The notes beneath the pieces were generated by a model. That model made no database searches, had not been told where the DNA came from, and saw nothing but the letters and a program-made list of their open reading frames with translations. The position numbers and the translations under genes are program-made. A stretch of 64,000 nucleotides of DNA from RYN-111 sp963760125 (GTDB lineage Bacteria; Actinomycetota; Actinomycetes; Mycobacteriales; SCTD01), in contig CAVXBV010000014.1 of the NCBI GenBank assembly GCA_963760125.1, forward strand, positions 248,001-312,000, written 5' to 3'. Below, piece by piece: positions 49,611 to 60,474 of this stretch; the stretch's first letter is position 1, and every line of letters starts with the position of its first letter.

Positions 49611-49930
49611 GTGGACCATGACCCGGACCCGTCACCGTCGTCACGAGTGCCGGCAGGTCCGGGACCGAGGACCGCAAGCTGCGCGAGCGGCGCTACGCGC
49701 TGACCCAGCTCACCCGCGTCAGCTGCTTCGTGCTCGCGGTCGCGCTGCCCGTGCCGTTGTGGGCCAAGCTGATCCTCATCGTCGGGGCCTTCACCCTGCC
49801 GTGGATGGGCGTCATGGCCGCCAACGCCGGACCGACGGTCGAGCGCAAGCGTGCGTCCAACGTGGTCGAGCGGTTCGCGCCGACCGGCGTGCTCCCGATC
49901 GAACCCGGCCGCACCATCGACCAGGAGTAG
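49611..49930 (+). CDS. DUF3099 family membrane protein with apparent 1-nt frameshift
   Basis: The intact frame from GTG 49730 encodes 66 residues with one hydrophobic segment and a conserved tail (GPTVERKRASNVVERFAP). Upstream the same frame continues VTVVTSAG, RKLRERRYALTQLTRVSCF, a typical DUF3099 N-terminus, but has no start codon before a TGA at 49619-49621. In another frame GTG 49611 reads VDHDPDP. One extra base near 49629-49631 would join them into a normal two-helix DUF3099 protein of about 106 residues. Either the gene is frameshifted (real or sequencing error) or translation starts late at 49730 and loses the first helix. Function unknown. Confidence 0.6.
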
Positions 49931-49958
49931 CCGACCGTTCGGGCTACGGGCTCCCCGG

Positions 49959-50543
49959 TCAGCCCTTCGACGCCGGCGCCGCGCTCTTGGCCTTGGCGGC
50001 CGCCTTCTGCTCCTGCTTCCAGGCCCGCACCTGCAGCAGCGTCTGCTTGCTCGTGACGTCGGCCACGCTCTTGAGCGCGCCCTTCTCGCCGTACGGGCCC
50101 GCAGCCTCCCGCCACCCCTTGGGCCGGACCCCCTGCTGCTTGCCGAGCAGGGCCAGGAAGATCCGCGCCTTCTGGTCCCCGAAGCCCGGCAGCGCCTTCA
50201 GCCGGGTGAGCAGCTCCTCCCCGGTGGCGACGCCCTCCCACACGTGCTGCGCCGTGCCCTCGTGGTGCTCCACGAGGTAGGCGCACAGGTCCCGGACGCG
50301 TCCGGCCATGGAGCCGGGAAAGCGGTGGATGGCGGGCACCTGGCGGAAAACCTCCTCGAGGTCGTCCCGTCCGGCGAGGGCGGCAGCGTCCAGCCGGCCG
50401 ACGCGCTGCTGCAGGTCGTACGGCCCGCGGAACGCCTTCTCCATCGGGATCTGCTGGTCGAGCAGCATCCCGATCAGCAGCGCGAGGGGGTCCTGCGACA
50501 GGACCGCGTTGGCCTCGTCGTCGTCCGTCAGCCACAGCGTCAT
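49959..50543 (-). CDS. HhH-GPD-type base-excision-repair-like protein
   Basis: A 194-residue protein of the HhH-GPD superfamily that in this form is common in actinobacteria. It begins with DDDEANAVLSQDPLALLIGMLLDQQIPMEKAF, the helix-rich part of DNA glycosylases, and has the helix-hairpin-helix LKALPGFGDQKARIFLALLGK. The catalytic Lys/Asp pair of Nth-like enzymes is not clearly present, and there is no Fe-S Cys cluster, so glycosylase activity is uncertain. The tail is Lys/Ala-rich. It starts at ATG 50541-50543. Confidence 0.85.
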   Translation of the reverse strand: MTLWLTDDDEANAVLSQDPLALLIGMLLDQQIPMEKAFRGPYDLQQRVGRLDAAALAGRDDLEEVFRQVPAIHRFPGSMAGRVRDLCAYLVEHHEGTAQHVWEGVATGEELLTRLKALPGFGDQKARIFLALLGKQQGVRPKGWREAAGPYGEKGALKSVADVTSKQTLLQVRAWKQEQKAAAKAKSAAPASKG

Positions 50544-50576
50544 GCGCCCATCGTGGCAGAGCCGGCGCGTTCCGGG

Positions 50577-51488
50577 TCAGGCGTGCAGCACCGTCTCGCC
50601 GTCGGCGTGCCCGGGCCGCTCGAGCTGGAAGGTCGAGTGCGCCACGTCGAAGTGCCCGGCGAGGCACTCCCGGAGGCCCGCCAGCACGTCGGACGCGGTG
50701 CCGTCGGTCCACGCGCTGTCCGCCACGACGACGTGCGCCGACAGGACCGCGCTGCCGCTGGTGATGGTCCAGGCGTGCAGGTCGTGGCACGACACGACCC
50801 CCGGCGTCTCCTGGACGTGGCGCCGGACCTCGTCGAGGTCCACGCCCTCCGGGGTGGCCTCCAGCAGCACGTCGACCGCGCGACGCAGCAGCCGCAGCGT
50901 GCGCGGCACGATGAGCACCGCGATGACCATGGACGCCAGGGGATCGGCCCGCTGAAAGCCGGTCACCGCGATCACCACAGCGGCGACCACGACCGCGACC
51001 GCGCCCAGCAGGTCGGACAGCACCTCGAGGTAGGCACCGCGGACGTTCAGCGAGGAGGCCTGGCCGCGCCGCAGGAGCAGCAGGCTCGCGCCGTTGCCCA
51101 CGATCGCGACGAGGCCGACGAGCACCATGAGCCCCGGGCGCACCTCCCCGGGCGACGCCAACCGGCGCGCCGCCTCGACGAGCACGAACACCGCGAGGAC
51201 CAGCAGCAGCACGGCGTTCACCAGCGCGGCGAGGATCTCCGCCCTGGCCAGGCCGAAGGTGCGCGCGGTGGTCGCCGGCCGACCGGCCAGGACGACGGCG
51301 AACAGGCTGAGGGCGATCCCGCCGGCGTCCGCGGCCAGGTGGGCGGCGTCCGCCAGCAGCAACAGCGAACCGGCCAGCAGCCCGCCGACCACCTCGATCG
51401 CCAGCACCACCAAGGTGACGGCGAGCACCGCGGTGAGCCGGCCCCGCTGCGCCGACGTGGCGGTGGCGTGCTCGTGTCCGTGGCTCAC
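50577..51488 (-). CDS. Cation diffusion facilitator (CDF) family efflux transporter
   Basis: About 303 residues with six transmembrane helices and a C-terminal cytosolic domain. It exports Zn2+ or a related divalent metal by proton antiport. Metal-site residues are visible in LLLADAAHLAADAGGIALSL (TM2) and SDLLGAVAVVVAAV (TM5), and a His-containing VSCHDLHAWTITSG begins the cytosolic domain. The N-terminus is His-rich (SHGHEHA). I chose GTG 51486-51488; GTG 51495-51497 would add three residues. Confidence 0.9.
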   Translation of the reverse strand: MSHGHEHATATSAQRGRLTAVLAVTLVVLAIEVVGGLLAGSLLLLADAAHLAADAGGIALSLFAVVLAGRPATTARTFGLARAEILAALVNAVLLLVLAVFVLVEAARRLASPGEVRPGLMVLVGLVAIVGNGASLLLLRRGQASSLNVRGAYLEVLSDLLGAVAVVVAAVVIAVTGFQRADPLASMVIAVLIVPRTLRLLRRAVDVLLEATPEGVDLDEVRRHVQETPGVVSCHDLHAWTITSGSAVLSAHVVVADSAWTDGTASDVLAGLRECLAGHFDVAHSTFQLERPGHADGETVLHA

Positions 51489-51553
51489 GTGACCCACCGT
51501 ACGGAGGGCCCACCCGCAGGGGTAGCCCGGTCGGCCCCGGGTAGGGCCCGACC

Positions 51554-53107
51554 ATGAGCCCCCAGCCCGTCGTCATCGTGGGCGGCGGCCACAACGGCCT
51601 CGTCGCTGCCTGCTACCTCGCCCGTGCCGGACGCGCCGTCGTCGTGCTGGAGGCCAGCGACAAGGCGGGCGGTGGGTCCCGGACCGACGAGACGATCCCC
51701 GGGCACCTGTTCAACACCCACTCGGCGGCCCACAACATCATCAACATGACGTCCATCCCGGACGAGCTCGACCTCGAGGGGGCGGGCCTGGACTACCTCG
51801 AGATGGACCCGTTCGCGACCGGCATCTTCCGCGACGGCCGGATCGTCCGCTTCCATCGGTCCATCGACGAGACCTGCGAGTCCATCGCGGAGGCAGGGGG
51901 CCGCAAAGAGGCCGACGCCTACCGCGCCTTCATGCACCGCGCGACCCCGCTCGTCCAGACGGTCGTGAACACGATCGAGTCCGGGTCCACCCCCGGCGGC
52001 GCGCTGCGCTCCAGCGCCTCCAGCGTCGGCCAGCTCGCCCGGGCAGTACGCCGCTCCGGCGGGCCGATGGGCTTCGTCCACGACCTCATCCGACCGTACG
52101 GCTCGCTGCTCGAGAGCGCCCTCGAGAGCGATCTGACCCGCGCGCCGGTGTCGGCGTTCGCCTCGCACAGCAGCGCCGGCCCGCACACGCCGGGTGGCTC
52201 GTTCTACGTGCTGTGGCAGGCGGCCTACCACGCCTTCGGGCAGTGGCACGCCCGCGGCGGCTCGCAGTCGCTGTCCGACGCCCTCGTCCGCCGACTGGAG
52301 GGCTGGGGCGGCGAGGTGCGGTGCAACGCGCCGGTCGAGCGCATCGAGGCGCCCGGCGGACGGGTCCGTGCCGTCGTGCTCGAGGACGGCGAGCGGATCG
52401 CCGCCGAACACGTCATCACGGCCGTCGACGTGCAGACCGCGCTGCTCGACCTGCTCGACCCGCCGCTGCCCGGTCAGGACGCCAAGGACCTGCGGGCCGC
52501 GCACCGCGGCAACAGCGTGCAGCTCGTCGTCCACCTGTCGACCGACAAGCTCCCGCCGTACCCCCAGGGGAGAGAGGGCGACTGGAACGGCCTGCAGTCC
52601 CACGTCGACACCGTCGACGAGCTGCGGGCGGGGTTCCTCGCCTCGGACGCCGGCCACCTGCCCGACCCGCCGCCGACCTACTGCTTCACCCCCAGCGTGT
52701 ACGACGACAGCCTCGCCCCCGAGGGCCGGCACACCGTCTATCTGGCCTGCCCGTCGGCGCCGTACGACGTGATCGGCGGCTGGGACGCGCACGCCGAGTC
52801 GTTCGCCGACGCGATGGTCGAGCAGGTGGAGCAGCACGCCCCGGGCTTTCGCGCGAGCATCCAGGCCCGCACCGTGCGGACCCCACCGCTCATGGCCAAG
52901 GAGCTGCGCTGGCCGGGCGCGCACCCGATGTTCCTCGACATCAGCCTGGACCAGCTGGCGTTCCTGCGACCGACCCGCGCGCTCGCCGGCCACACCGTCC
53001 CGGGCGTGACCGGCCTGTGGACCTGCGGCGCGTCCACGGCTCCGGTGGGGGGTATCGCCGGCAGCAGCGGCAAGGCCGCGGCGCTGCGCCTGCTGAAGGA
53101 CACGTGA
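51554..53107 (+). CDS. Phytoene-desaturase-like NAD(P)/FAD-dependent oxidoreductase
   Basis: A 517-residue flavoprotein. The FAD motif VVIVGGGHNGLVAACYLARAG is followed by LEASDKAGGGSRTDE and the CrtI-type C-terminal motif GLWTCGASTAPVGGIAGSSGKAAALRLL. Sequence relatives include pyridine-nucleotide-disulphide-oxidoreductase-domain proteins of the FAD-amine-oxidase/CrtI group. It is not next to carotenoid genes, so a carotenoid role is not supported by context. It starts at ATG 51554 and is divergent from the CDF gene. Confidence 0.9.
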   Translation: MSPQPVVIVGGGHNGLVAACYLARAGRAVVVLEASDKAGGGSRTDETIPGHLFNTHSAAHNIINMTSIPDELDLEGAGLDYLEMDPFATGIFRDGRIVRFHRSIDETCESIAEAGGRKEADAYRAFMHRATPLVQTVVNTIESGSTPGGALRSSASSVGQLARAVRRSGGPMGFVHDLIRPYGSLLESALESDLTRAPVSAFASHSSAGPHTPGGSFYVLWQAAYHAFGQWHARGGSQSLSDALVRRLEGWGGEVRCNAPVERIEAPGGRVRAVVLEDGERIAAEHVITAVDVQTALLDLLDPPLPGQDAKDLRAAHRGNSVQLVVHLSTDKLPPYPQGREGDWNGLQSHVDTVDELRAGFLASDAGHLPDPPPTYCFTPSVYDDSLAPEGRHTVYLACPSAPYDVIGGWDAHAESFADAMVEQVEQHAPGFRASIQARTVRTPPLMAKELRWPGAHPMFLDISLDQLAFLRPTRALAGHTVPGVTGLWTCGASTAPVGGIAGSSGKAAALRLLKDT

Positions 53108-53170
53108 CCTCGCCCACCCGCCAGGCCTGAGCGCGCGCTCCCGCAGCGTGCGCTCTGCGAGACTGGGGGG

Positions 53171-54922
53171 ATGGACAGCGACACCACGACGACCGGGACC
53201 TTCGAGGACCTCACCCTCCGGCCCGAGCTCATCGAGGCCCTGACCAGCCTCGGCTACGAAGAGCCGACCCCCATCCAGCAGCAGGCGATCCCGCCGCTGC
53301 TCGCGGGCCGCGACCTGGTCGGCCAGGCCGCGACCGGCACCGGCAAGACCGCCGCGTTCGCCCTCCCCCTACTGCACCACCTGCCCGACGGCGACCGCGG
53401 CCGCACCCCGACCGCGCTGGTCCTCGCGCCCACCCGCGAGCTCGCGATCCAGGTCGCTGAGGCCATCACGAAGTACGGCGCCAAGCAGGGCGCGCGGGTC
53501 CTCGCGGTGTACGGCGGTCAGCCGATCACGCCGCAGCTCAAGGCGCTCTCCAAGGGCATCGACATCGTCGTCGGGACGCCCGGACGCCTGCTCGACCACC
53601 TCAACCGCGGCTCACTGAAGCTCGACGCCCTGACGACCGTGGTGCTCGACGAGGCCGACGAGATGTTCGACATGGGCTTCGCCGACGAGATCGAGGCGAT
53701 CCTCGGGGTGCTCCCCAAGGAACGGCAGACGGTCCTGTTCAGCGCCACCATGCCCACCAAGATCGCCAAGATGGCCCAGCGGCACCAGCGCAAGGACGTC
53801 GTCCGCATCCAGGTCCAGCGTGACGTCGTCCCCGCCGGTGAGGCCCCAAAGGTCACCCAGACCGGCCACCTGGTGATGCGCCACGACAAGCCGGCCGCCC
53901 TGGCCCGGGTGCTGGACGTCCACTCCCCCTCGGCCGCGATCGTCTTCTGCCGCACCCGCGAGGAGGTCGACTCGCTCACCGAGGCGCTGAAGGTCCGCGG
54001 CCTGCGGGCCGAAGCCCTGCACGGCGGCATGACCCAGGCCGAGCGCGACCGGGTGATGAACCGCCTGCGCGGCGGCACCGCCGACCTGCTCGTCGCCACC
54101 GACGTCGCGGCGCGCGGCCTCGACGTCGACCACCTGACCCACGTCGTCAACTACAACGTGCCGCCGGCCCCCGAGTCCTACGTCCACCGCATCGGGCGCG
54201 TGGGGCGCGCCGGGCGCGAGGGCGTCGCGATCACCCTGGTCGAGCCGCGCGAGCGGCGCATGCTCGAGCAGATCGAGCGCCTCACCGGCACCAAGGTCCC
54301 GCTGCTGCCCGTCCCCACGGCCGCGGACCTGCGCGCCAAGCGCCTCGACGTCACCCGCATCGCGGTGCAGGAGGTGCTGCAGGGCGGCGACGTCGACGAG
54401 GTCCGCGCCGTCCTGGGCACCCTGGAGAACGAGTACGACGCCAAGCAGATCGCGCTCGCGGCCCTGCTGCTGGTCCACCGAGCCGGTGCCCCGGTGGACA
54501 GCGAGGACATCGCCCCCGTCTCCCTGACGCCCAACCGCCCCGTGCGCGACGACGCCCCGAAGGGCGCGTACGGCACCCGACCGGCACGCGCCACCAGCGG
54601 CTCAGGTGCCGGCGGGACCTCCGGCGCGCGTGCCGGTGGCTTCGTCAAGGGCGTCCCCGTCGAGCGGAAGGGCCCGCGTCCTGGCTGGGCGAAGATCTAC
54701 ATCGGGGCCGGGCGGGCTGCGAGCGTGCGCCCCCAGGACCTGGTCGGCGCGGTGGCCAACGAGAGCCACCTGACCGGCAAGCAGATCGGCAGCATCGAGA
54801 TCACCGAGCGCTTCTCGCTCGTCGAGGTGCCGGAGCCGGACATCGACGAGGTCATCAAGGCCCTGCGCGCCAGCGTGATCAAGGGTCGCAAGGTGCCGAT
54901 CCGGCGCGACCGCGACGCCTGA
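53171..54922 (+). CDS. DEAD/DEAH-box RNA helicase (DeaD/CsdA type)
   Basis: A 583-residue ATP-dependent RNA helicase. Motifs run in order: Q motif PTPIQQQAIPPLL, ATGTGKT, PTRELA, DEAD (VVLDEADEMFDMGF), SAT, then HRIGRVGRAGREG. A Gly-rich linker (about 455-490) leads to a DbpA-like RNA-binding domain (about 495-575, WAKIYIGAGRAASVRPQDLV). That arrangement is typical of DeaD/CsdA proteins in ribosome assembly, mRNA turnover and cold adaptation. It starts at ATG 53171. Confidence 0.95.
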   Translation: MDSDTTTTGTFEDLTLRPELIEALTSLGYEEPTPIQQQAIPPLLAGRDLVGQAATGTGKTAAFALPLLHHLPDGDRGRTPTALVLAPTRELAIQVAEAITKYGAKQGARVLAVYGGQPITPQLKALSKGIDIVVGTPGRLLDHLNRGSLKLDALTTVVLDEADEMFDMGFADEIEAILGVLPKERQTVLFSATMPTKIAKMAQRHQRKDVVRIQVQRDVVPAGEAPKVTQTGHLVMRHDKPAALARVLDVHSPSAAIVFCRTREEVDSLTEALKVRGLRAEALHGGMTQAERDRVMNRLRGGTADLLVATDVAARGLDVDHLTHVVNYNVPPAPESYVHRIGRVGRAGREGVAITLVEPRERRMLEQIERLTGTKVPLLPVPTAADLRAKRLDVTRIAVQEVLQGGDVDEVRAVLGTLENEYDAKQIALAALLLVHRAGAPVDSEDIAPVSLTPNRPVRDDAPKGAYGTRPARATSGSGAGGTSGARAGGFVKGVPVERKGPRPGWAKIYIGAGRAASVRPQDLVGAVANESHLTGKQIGSIEITERFSLVEVPEPDIDEVIKALRASVIKGRKVPIRRDRDA

Positions 54923-54929
54923 GCCTGGT

Positions 54930-55310
54930 CTACGAGGGTCGAGCGACCGTCAGCCGCGTTCCCGGCGTGGGCGGCACCTCTTGCGCGTCGCCCTGGAGCA
55001 CCGTCAGCCGGGGTGGCGCCGAGGAGATCAGCTCCCCGAGTCCGTTGACCCGCAGCTTGCTGGCCAGCCAGGACGGCGCCCCCACGAGCCGGACCTGTCC
55101 ACCACGGCGCTGGAGGTGACGCGCGGCGCCGGCAAGGACGCCGAGCCCGGTGGGGTCGACCTCCTCCACGTCGCGCAGGTCGATCACGAGGTCTGTGACT
55201 CCTACGGCGAAGGCCGCGGCGATCTGGTGCCGGGCTGACGCGCTGGCCTCTGCGGCGAGGGCTCCGGTGAGGTGCAGGTGCAGGGGGGCGGGCTCACGTG
55301 GGATCGGCAT
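54930..55310 (-). CDS. STAS-domain protein lacking the phosphorylatable serine
   Basis: A 126-residue anti-sigma-factor-antagonist-like (STAS) protein. The fold is seen in PLHLHLTGALAAEASASARHQ, VTDLVIDLRDVEEVDPTGLG and VRLVGAPSWLASKLRVNGLG. SpoIIAA-type proteins have a Ser in a D-S-T/S-G motif phosphorylated by an anti-sigma kinase; here it reads VDPTGLG, so Pro occupies the Ser position. It may still bind a partner but would be unswitchable, or Thr may serve instead. ATG 55308-55310 follows GGAGCAGGAC. GTG 55356-55358 would add 16 residues. Confidence 0.82.
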   Translation of the reverse strand: MPIPREPAPLHLHLTGALAAEASASARHQIAAAFAVGVTDLVIDLRDVEEVDPTGLGVLAGAARHLQRRGGQVRLVGAPSWLASKLRVNGLGELISSAPPRLTVLQGDAQEVPPTPGTRLTVARPS

Positions 55311-55394
55311 GTCCTGCTCCACAGGCGCGAGGTCGGGGTTGTGCGGGTCATGAGTCACCCCTGTCCGATACCCGTCAGGTGACACACAACACCC

Positions 55395-55424
55395 TTGCAA
55401 GACGGACGTACGGTTTGCTAAGTT
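55395..55424 (+). promoter_or_regulatory. Candidate promoter of the acnR-acnA transcript
   Basis: TTGCAA (55395-55400) and TAAGTT (55419-55424) are spaced 18 bp apart. The GTG start of acnR follows 6 nt after the -10, so its mRNA would be leaderless. The region also holds GGACGTACGG near 55403-55412, a possible regulator site. Confidence 0.45.
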
Positions 55425-55430
55425 GTCTTC

Positions 55431-56018
55431 GTGCCCAAGATCTCCGACGAGCAGCTCGCCGCGCGACGCGCGGAGATCCTGGCCGCCGCCAGGCGGGCCT
55501 TCGCCCGGCACGGCTACGAAGGGGCGACCGTCCGGGTCCTCGAGAGCGAAACGGGCCTGAGTCGTGGCGCGATCTTCCACCACTTCCGGGACAAGGACGC
55601 GCTCTTCCTCGCCCTGGCCGAGGACGACGCAGCACAGATGGCGGAGACCGTCGCCGCCGACGGGCTGGTGCAGGTGATGCGCGACCTGCAGGACAAGGAC
55701 GCCGGCTGGCTCGGCGTCCAGCTCGAGGTCCGACGTCGGCTGCGCACCGACCCGCTTTTCGCCGAGCGCTGGGCCGAGCACCAGAGCGCCATCACCGGCG
55801 CGACCACCGCTCGCCTCCAGCGGCAGCGCCGGGCCGGCGTGGTGCGCACCGACGTCCCCCTGCCGATCCTCGTCGACTTCCTGCGCCTGGCCCTCGACGG
55901 CCTGGTGTCGGGGCTCGCCGCCGGGATGCCCACCCACCACCTCGGTGGGGTGCTCGACCTCGTCGAGGACGCCGTCCGCCGCCAGCCCGCCCGCACGCCC
56001 GTACGCCGCACGCAATAG
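55431..56018 (+). CDS. acnR: TetR-family regulator, AcnR-like
   Basis: A 195-residue TetR repressor that in corynebacteria and mycobacteria controls aconitase. The HTH region reads RRAFARHGYEGATVRVLESETGL, followed by SRGAIFHHFRDKDALFLAL and EDDAAQMAETVAADGLVQVM, which matches AcnR closely. In Corynebacterium acnR lies downstream of acn; here it is upstream, with acnA 34 bp away on the same strand and probably in one operon. It starts at GTG 55431, probably on a leaderless mRNA. Confidence 0.87.
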   Translation: MPKISDEQLAARRAEILAAARRAFARHGYEGATVRVLESETGLSRGAIFHHFRDKDALFLALAEDDAAQMAETVAADGLVQVMRDLQDKDAGWLGVQLEVRRRLRTDPLFAERWAEHQSAITGATTARLQRQRRAGVVRTDVPLPILVDFLRLALDGLVSGLAAGMPTHHLGGVLDLVEDAVRRQPARTPVRRTQ

Positions 56019-56052
56019 CGTTTCTCCCAGACCAACACCAAGGAGCACGTAC

Positions 56053-58821
<2,769 letters not shown>

Positions 58822-58841
58822 CGCACCCGATCGACCAGCGG

Positions 58842-58867
58842 GGAACCGGAAGGTCCTCCCGGGTGTT
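58842..58867 (+). promoter_or_regulatory. GGAAC-N18-GTT promoter of the group-2 sigma-factor gene
   Basis: GGAAC at 58842-58846 is followed exactly 18 nt later by GTT at 58865-58867. This is the layout recognised by SigR/SigH/SigE-type ECF factors (GGAAT-N18-GTT). Transcription would begin only about 25 nt before the ATG at 58898. The same element lies ahead of rpoD. It overlaps the hairpin at 58852-58895. Confidence 0.6.
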
Positions 58868-58895
58868 CTAGGAGTACGAGAACCCCGGGAGGACC
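58852..58895 (+). promoter_or_regulatory. Long hairpin that sequesters the sigma-gene ribosome-binding site
   Basis: GGTCCTCCCGGGTGTTCT pairs with AGAACCCCGGGAGGACC, a 17-bp stem with one bulged base and a 9-nt loop. It ends 2 nt before the ATG at 58898. The Shine-Dalgarno GGGAGGA (58887-58893) lies inside the 3' arm, so an mRNA that includes the whole hairpin would be poorly translated. A transcript starting at the GGAAC-N18-GTT promoter would lack the 5' arm and be free. It may also serve as the acnA terminator. Confidence 0.6.
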
Positions 58896-58897
58896 CG

Positions 58898-59929
58898 ATG
58901 AGCACCGCCACGCACGCTGAGGTCGACACTGCCCCCCTCGACACGCCGGACACCGCCCGTGACGTCAAGGACGTCGCGGAGGTGGTGGACGACCTGGACG
59001 TGCAGCCGAGCAACGAGACGGGGATCTCCGCGGACCTGGTCCGCGCCTACCTCAAGGAGATCGGCAAGGTCCCGCTGCTCACCGCCGAGCAGGAGGTGGA
59101 GCTCAGCCAGCGCATCGAGGCCGGCCTGTTCGCGACGCAGAAGCTCGCGCAGAGCACGCTCAGCGCGGCGGTGCGGCGCGACCTGGAGTGGCTGGTCACG
59201 GACGGCGAGAAAGCCCGCCAGCACCTGCTCGAGGCCAACTTGCGCCTCGTGGTGAGCATCGCCAAGCGCTACCTGGGCCGAGGGATGCTGTTCCTCGACC
59301 TCATCCAGGAGGGCAACCTCGGGCTCATCCGCGCGGTGGAGAAGTTCGACTACACCAAGGGCTTCAAGTTCTCGACCTACGCCACCTGGTGGATCCGGCA
59401 GGCGATCAGCCGGGCCATGGCCGACCAGGCCCGCACCATCCGGGTGCCCGTGCACATGGTCGAGCAGATCAACAAGATCACCCGGGTCAAGCGCGACCTG
59501 CTGCAGTCGCTGGGGCGCGACGCAACGCCCGCGGAGATCGGCGCCGAGCTCGACCTCACGCCCGAGCGGGTCGTCGAGATCGAGCGGTACGGCCGCGAGC
59601 CCGTGTCGTTGCAGGCCGTGGTCGGCGACGAGGCCGACGGCGCTTTCGGAGACTTCATCGAGGACGCCGACGCTCCTGCAGCCATCGACCTGGTCGCCTA
59701 CGCGATGATGCAGCAGCAGCTGCGGGAGATGCTCGCCGGGCTCGAGGAACGCGAGGCTGCGGTGGTGCGGCTCCGCTTCGGGCTCGTCGACGGGACGCCC
59801 CGCACCCTGGACCAGATCGGCCAGGAGTTCGGCCTGACCCGCGAGCGGATCCGCCAGATCGAGACCAAGACGCTCACCAAGCTGCGCCACCCGAGCCGGT
59901 CCCGCGGTCTGCGCGAGCTGCTGGACTGA
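58898..59929 (+). CDS. RNA polymerase sigma-70 factor, group 2 (SigB/HrdA-like)
   Basis: A 343-residue sigma factor without a long acidic N-terminal region. Region 1.2 is near 43-75, region 2 near 110-180 (LLEANLRLVVSIAKRYLGRGMLFLD, KFDYTKGFKFSTYATWWIRQAI), region 3 near 185-265, and region 4 near 275-335 (RTLDQIGQEFGLTRERIRQIE). It is close to the essential RpoD but shorter, the form called SigB in mycobacteria, which manages general stress or stationary-phase genes. Two control elements lie upstream. It starts at ATG 58898. Confidence 0.94.
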   Translation: MSTATHAEVDTAPLDTPDTARDVKDVAEVVDDLDVQPSNETGISADLVRAYLKEIGKVPLLTAEQEVELSQRIEAGLFATQKLAQSTLSAAVRRDLEWLVTDGEKARQHLLEANLRLVVSIAKRYLGRGMLFLDLIQEGNLGLIRAVEKFDYTKGFKFSTYATWWIRQAISRAMADQARTIRVPVHMVEQINKITRVKRDLLQSLGRDATPAEIGAELDLTPERVVEIERYGREPVSLQAVVGDEADGAFGDFIEDADAPAAIDLVAYAMMQQQLREMLAGLEEREAAVVRLRFGLVDGTPRTLDQIGQEFGLTRERIRQIETKTLTKLRHPSRSRGLRELLD

Positions 59930-59936
59930 TCCGGAC

Positions 59937-60281
59937 GTGCAGCCGGTCTCCCCGCAGGAGTTCGAGGAGCTCGTCGCTGACGCCCTCGACGCCCTGCCCC
60001 CGCACCTCGCGGCGGCGTTCGCCAACGTCGTCGTGGTCGTGGAGGACGAGAACGCCGAGGAGCCCGACCTGCTCGGCCTCTACGAGGGCACCCCGCTCAC
60101 CGAACGAGAGCACTACTCCGGGACGCTGCCGGACCGGATCAGCGTCTACCGCATCCCGCTGTGCCTGATGGCTGAGGACCTCGACCACCTGGTGGAGGAG
60201 ATCGGGGTGACGGTGGTCCACGAGTTCGGCCACCACATGGGCCTTGACGAGGCCCGTTTGGACCACTTCGGCTGGTCCTGA
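59937..60281 (+). CDS. Metallopeptidase family protein (zincin-like)
   Basis: A 114-residue small zincin with the HEFGHHMG zinc site near residue 95 (VTVVHEFGHHMG), preceded by LLGLYEGTPLTEREHYSG and PDRISVYRIP. This is the actinobacterial MTP family of short metallopeptidases. It may be a regulatory protease or a non-enzymatic metal protein. It starts at GTG 59937, 7 bp after the sigma-factor gene on the same strand, so it probably shares its mRNA. Confidence 0.88.
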   Translation: MQPVSPQEFEELVADALDALPPHLAAAFANVVVVVEDENAEEPDLLGLYEGTPLTEREHYSGTLPDRISVYRIPLCLMAEDLDHLVEEIGVTVVHEFGHHMGLDEARLDHFGWS

Positions 60282-60320
60282 CGGGTGGTCTGTGAGGGAG
60301 TTCACCCGTGAGTAACTACC

Positions 60321-60346
60321 GGAACACCGGGAAGGCTGTCATCGTT
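60321..60346 (+). promoter_or_regulatory. GGAAC-N18-GTT promoter upstream of rpoD
   Basis: GGAAC (60321-60325) and GTT (60344-60346) are separated by exactly 18 nt, the ECF SigR/SigE-type spacing. The rpoD start is 129 bp downstream. A stress-inducible second promoter on the principal sigma gene is known for hrdB of Streptomyces; this looks like its counterpart. Confidence 0.6.
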
Positions 60347-60474
60347 AGCCCAACGAGGGCGCGAGCATGCGTGCGCACGCCCCAACCGGGACGGGTGCCG
60401 CCAGCGTACTCGCCCACCTGCCCGGCCCTCCCGTTCCGCCATCCCCCCACGACGTCACCCTCAGGAGATCCACC

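Noticed and set aside
51554..53107. Carotenoid biosynthesis role for the CrtI-like oxidoreductase
   Set aside because: No crtB, crtE or cyclase gene is nearby. The name reflects only the fold.
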